A stretch of 64,000 bases of DNA from Cellulomonas edaphi (lineage in GTDB: Bacteria > Actinomycetota > Actinomycetes > Actinomycetales > Cellulomonadaceae). The translations under genes and the position numbers were made by a program. Below are positions 61,579 through 64,000 of this stretch, one piece after another; within the stretch, counting starts at the first letter, position 1; each line of letters opens with the position of its first letter. The notes below the pieces were generated by a model. That model did no database searches, had not been told where the DNA came from, and saw only the letters and a list, made by a program, of their open reading frames with translations. The stretch covers positions 1,001,371-1,065,370 of the forward strand of contig NZ_JAUCGR010000001.1 of the NCBI RefSeq assembly GCF_030362815.1, written 5' to 3'.

Positions 61579-62115
61579 ATGACGTCGCTCAAGCGCTATC
61601 GACAGGGCGCACGCCTCTACGTCGCCTTCCTGGTGGGGCGGGTGCCGGTGCTCGCGCTGCGGCACGCCGTCTACCGCCGCCTCGGGATGCGGCTCGCGCC
61701 GGGTGCGGTGGTGCACTGGCGTGCGGTTTTCTTCGCGCCGGAGGGCGTGTCGCTGGGCGAGCGCTCAGTGGTGGGCAACGACTGCTTCCTCGACGGCCGC
61801 AAGCGCCTCACCATCGGCCGCAACGTGAACATCGGCGGCCACGTGCACATCTTCACCATGGAGCACGACCCCCAGGACGCCGGCTTCCGTGCGACCGGGG
61901 CGCCCGTGGTCATCGAGGACCGCGCGTACGTCGCCAGCCGCGCGACGGTCCTGCCCGGCGTGACGATCGGTGAGGGCGCCGTGGTCGCGGCCGGCGCGGT
62001 GGTGGTGCGCGACGTCGCTCCGTACACGATCGTCGGCGGCGTCCCCGCCCGTGAGATCGGCACACGCTCGCGCGACCTGACCTACGAGCTGGGCACGCAC
62101 CTGCCCTTCCAGTGA
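61579..62115 (+). CDS. Hexapeptide-repeat O-acetyltransferase
   Basis: 178 residues; ATG 61552 upstream is an alternative start, but AAGGA five bases before 61579 favours this one. Left-handed beta-helix with VGNDCFLDGRKRLTIGRNVN, IGGHVHIFTMEHDP, VVIEDRAYVASRATVLPGVTIGEGAVVAAGAVV and a C-terminal VVGGVPA-like block. Acetylates a sugar with acetyl-CoA, probably in the same surface polysaccharide pathway. Confidence 0.9.
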   Translation: MTSLKRYRQGARLYVAFLVGRVPVLALRHAVYRRLGMRLAPGAVVHWRAVFFAPEGVSLGERSVVGNDCFLDGRKRLTIGRNVNIGGHVHIFTMEHDPQDAGFRATGAPVVIEDRAYVASRATVLPGVTIGEGAVVAAGAVVVRDVAPYTIVGGVPAREIGTRSRDLTYELGTHLPFQ

Positions 62116-62123
62116 GACGACGA

Positions 62124-62153
62124 GGACCCGCCCCGCAGCAGCGGGACGGGTCC
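62124..62153. terminator. Bidirectional terminator
   Basis: GGACCCGCCCCGC (62124-62136) / GCGGGACGGGTCC (62141-62153), 12 of 13 pairs, loop AGCA, between converging genes. Confidence 0.75.
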
Positions 62154-62167
62154 GACGTCGGAGGCGG

Positions 62168-64000
62168 TCAGATGTTGGTGCGGGTGACCGCAGCCCCGTC
62201 CTCGTAGACGTTGCCCCGCAGGTCCAGGCTGTACGCGCTGGGGATGCGCACCGCGCAGTTGGCGTACTGCTGGCCGCGGCCGAACGTGTTGCTCGCCACC
62301 GTCACGCCCGTGGGCGAACCGGAGGCCGCCTCGGAGATGTTGAGGGTGCACGCACCGTCATCCAGGTAGTTGCCGGTCACGGACAGGTTGGACACCGGGC
62401 CGGTGCCCTGGGTCACCATGATCGCCGCGTTCTTCGAACCCGTGATCGTGGAGTTGCGGATCACGATGTTGTCGCCGCCCTGGATCTGGATCGAGTCGCT
62501 GTGGCTCGGGCCGCCGTTCCAGTTGGGGTCGTTGTAGTAGTGCGCGTTGTCGTGCAGCCACGAGTCCTCGATCAGCACGTTGCTGCCGTGGATGTGCACG
62601 GGGTCGATCACGTTGGAGATGTCCACCCGGCGCAGCGTGAAGTTCCAGCCCTTGACGCCGTCGACGTCGGGGCTCTTGGTCTGCGCGGCGAGCGTGGAGT
62701 CCTCGATGGTGACCGAGTAGGCGTTGTTCTGGACCCGGACGAGGTCGTTCTTCTCGGGGACCAGGGGGCCGCGGATGTAGGAGTTCCTGATCACGACGTC
62801 CTTCGCCTTGATCGAGACGTAGCCACGGATGTCCCAGCCGTCGATGACGGTGCCGGCCTTGTCGATGACGAGGTTGCCCTCGTGCACCTTCGCGATCGCG
62901 GTGCCCTGCGGGACGCCGGTGGAGTCGGCCCCGGGCATCCCCGGGGGCGTCGGACGGGGCGCGACGGTGCCGTCACCCACGGACGAGGCCTCCGAGACCA
63001 CGGACAGGTTGCTGTACGAGACGGTCACCGGTGCGGCCGTGACGTTGCTCGCGACGTAGGCGCTCAGGCCGATCGAGCCGGCGCTCTGCGCACCCACGGC
63101 CGAGCTCGTCTGGCTGACCTGCCAGGCGGAGGGCTCGGTGGTGCCGGCGGCCCACGCCTTGGCGCGCACGGTCGTCGGGTTGGTGCCCGTGGCCTGCACG
63201 CGGACGTTGAGCTTGGTCCCGGGGGTGTACGTGCCGATCGCGGCGGACGCGATCGTCGTCGAGTTCTCCTGGGCCAGCAGGGTCGCCTTGCCGTCCGCCG
63301 TGAGCTTGATGCGTGCGCCGTAGGTGTAGTTGCCCACCTTGCGCGCCCAGAAGTTCAGCTGCGTGCCGGAGCCGGACTGCGCCTTGTCCACGGCGACGGT
63401 GACCCGCAGGTCGGAATCCGTCGAGGAGACGTCGTGCAGCTCGCTGGTCCGGGTGGAGCCCGCGGTGCTCACGAGCTGGCGAGCCGTGCCGCCCGAGGTG
63501 GAGTAGTTGCCGATGAGCCCGGCGTGCGTCCACGTGCCGCCGGTCTGCGCGGCGCCCCAGCCGTTGGTCCGGCTGGCCGAGAACGTGTCGGCCGCGATGG
63601 TCTGGTACTGCGGCGCGGGCGCCTTGACGGTGACCTGGGCGCTCGTGGAGTGCTTGGCGCCCTCGTCGTCGGTCACGGTGAGGCCGACGGTGTAGGTGCC
63701 GGCCGCGGCGTAGGTGTGCTGGGGGGTCACGCCCGTGCCGGTGGAGCCGTCGCCGAAGGTCCAGGCGTAGGAGGCGATCGTGCCGTCGGAGTCGCGCGAG
63801 CCGGTGGCGTCGAACGCGACGGCGAGGTCGGTGACCTTGGAGGTCATCGCCGCGACGGGGGCCACGTTGGGCACCCGGACGGTGACCTGGGCGCTCGTGG
63901 AGTGCTTGGCGCCCTCGTCGTCGGTCACGGTGAGGCCGACGGTGTAGGTGCCGGCCGCGGCGTAGGTGTGCTGGGGGGTCACGCCCGTGCCGGTGGAGCC
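62168..64000 (-). CDS. Secreted PKD / right-handed beta-helix protein, 5' end outside window
   Basis: 610 C-terminal residues visible; the N terminus and signal lie beyond base 64000. Order: at least two PKD domains (each with AYAWTFGDGSTGTG and HTYAAAGTYTVGLTVTDDEG), a concanavalin-like lectin/laminin-G-like beta domain (about 135-325 from the visible start), a Pro linker, and a right-handed parallel beta-helix (about 350-610; repeated IxNSxIxG, NVLIEDSWLHDNAHY). The helix resembles polysaccharide lyase or depolymerase folds, suggesting glycan cleavage or binding at the surface. Near-identical PKD copies differ by no base over 123 bases. Confidence 0.85.
   Translation of the reverse strand, partial: GSTGTGVTPQHTYAAAGTYTVGLTVTDDEGAKHSTSAQVTVRVPNVAPVAAMTSKVTDLAVAFDATGSRDSDGTIASYAWTFGDGSTGTGVTPQHTYAAAGTYTVGLTVTDDEGAKHSTSAQVTVKAPAPQYQTIAADTFSASRTNGWGAAQTGGTWTHAGLIGNYSTSGGTARQLVSTAGSTRTSELHDVSSTDSDLRVTVAVDKAQSGSGTQLNFWARKVGNYTYGARIKLTADGKATLLAQENSTTIASAAIGTYTPGTKLNVRVQATGTNPTTVRAKAWAAGTTEPSAWQVSQTSSAVGAQSAGSIGLSAYVASNVTAAPVTVSYSNLSVVSEASSVGDGTVAPRPTPPGMPGADSTGVPQGTAIAKVHEGNLVIDKAGTVIDGWDIRGYVSIKAKDVVIRNSYIRGPLVPEKNDLVRVQNNAYSVTIEDSTLAAQTKSPDVDGVKGWNFTLRRVDISNVIDPVHIHGSNVLIEDSWLHDNAHYYNDPNWNGGPSHSDSIQIQGGDNIVIRNSTITGSKNAAIMVTQGTGPVSNLSVTGNYLDDGACTLNISEAASGSPTGVTVASNTFGRGQQYANCAVRIPSAYSLDLRGNVYEDGAAVTRTNI
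63626..64000 (-). repeat. Near-identical 252-bp PKD repeats
   Basis: 63626-63748 and 63878-64000 are identical over 123 bases (period 252, 84 codons), a recent duplication. The copy continues past the right edge, so more units may follow. Confidence 0.9.

Overview
The window looks like chromosomal DNA of a very high-GC actinobacterium, most likely a Micrococcales member close to Cellulomonas. This is inferred from base composition, GTG-rich starts, frequent 4-base gene overlaps, the gene content (GH92, GH20, PKD and Ig-like secreted proteins) and an actinobacterial core gene order. I ran no database search.

Layout. 1-5179 (minus): phosphate uptake genes in the order pstC, pstA, pstS, then a further secreted protein cut by the left edge. 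5180-5796: a gene-free interval with a candidate small RNA. 5797-11017 (plus): a 1638-residue helicase-like protein with apparently dead ATPase motifs, and a small conserved protein. 11042-12968: a 32-bp tandem repeat, mscL, a SAF-domain protein and an FmdB zinc ribbon. 13117-20316: penicillin-acylase family protein, 5-formyl-THF cyclo-ligase, galU, and the glp/rimJ/glpR set. 20365-24249: tRNA-Ala and a tightly coupled five-gene minus-strand cassette resembling an orphan type VII secretion substrate module. 24344-27835: stress membrane protein, transporter, GH20 hexosaminidase, cysteine hydrolase.

27876-40195: pmt, rsmI, pncA, a sugar dehydrogenase, then the plus-strand run metG, tatD, two DUF348-G5 cell-wall enzymes, rsmA and ispE. 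40345-43174: a two-gene ArsR/SRPBCC unit and an ABC-F ATPase behind a large palindrome. 43240-48071: a giant secreted GH92 mannosidase with its own promoter and a LacI-type operator. 48147-49342: MarR and TetR regulators. 49424-52132: tRNA-Gln followed by a lower-GC patch with an unrecognised gene pair and gene debris. 52160-57353: a secreted protein, then glmU, prs, rplY and pth. 57513-64000: surface polysaccharide and secreted genes (sugar transferase, acyltransferase-SGNH, hexapeptide acetyltransferase, PKD/beta-helix protein).

From mscL to glmU the order tracks the Mycobacterium tuberculosis block around Rv0985c-Rv1018c (recalled numbering), with accessory insertions and an inverted glmU-prs-rplY-pth group. 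Many genes have a -10-like hexamer starting exactly 12 bases before the start codon and no Shine-Dalgarno sequence, which points to widespread leaderless transcription. Best candidates for new biology: the type VII-like cassette (20592-24249), the dead helicase (5797-10713), the small RNA (5566-5652), the palindrome before the ABC-F gene (41268-41329) and the paired MtrA-like boxes before the two cell-wall enzyme genes.
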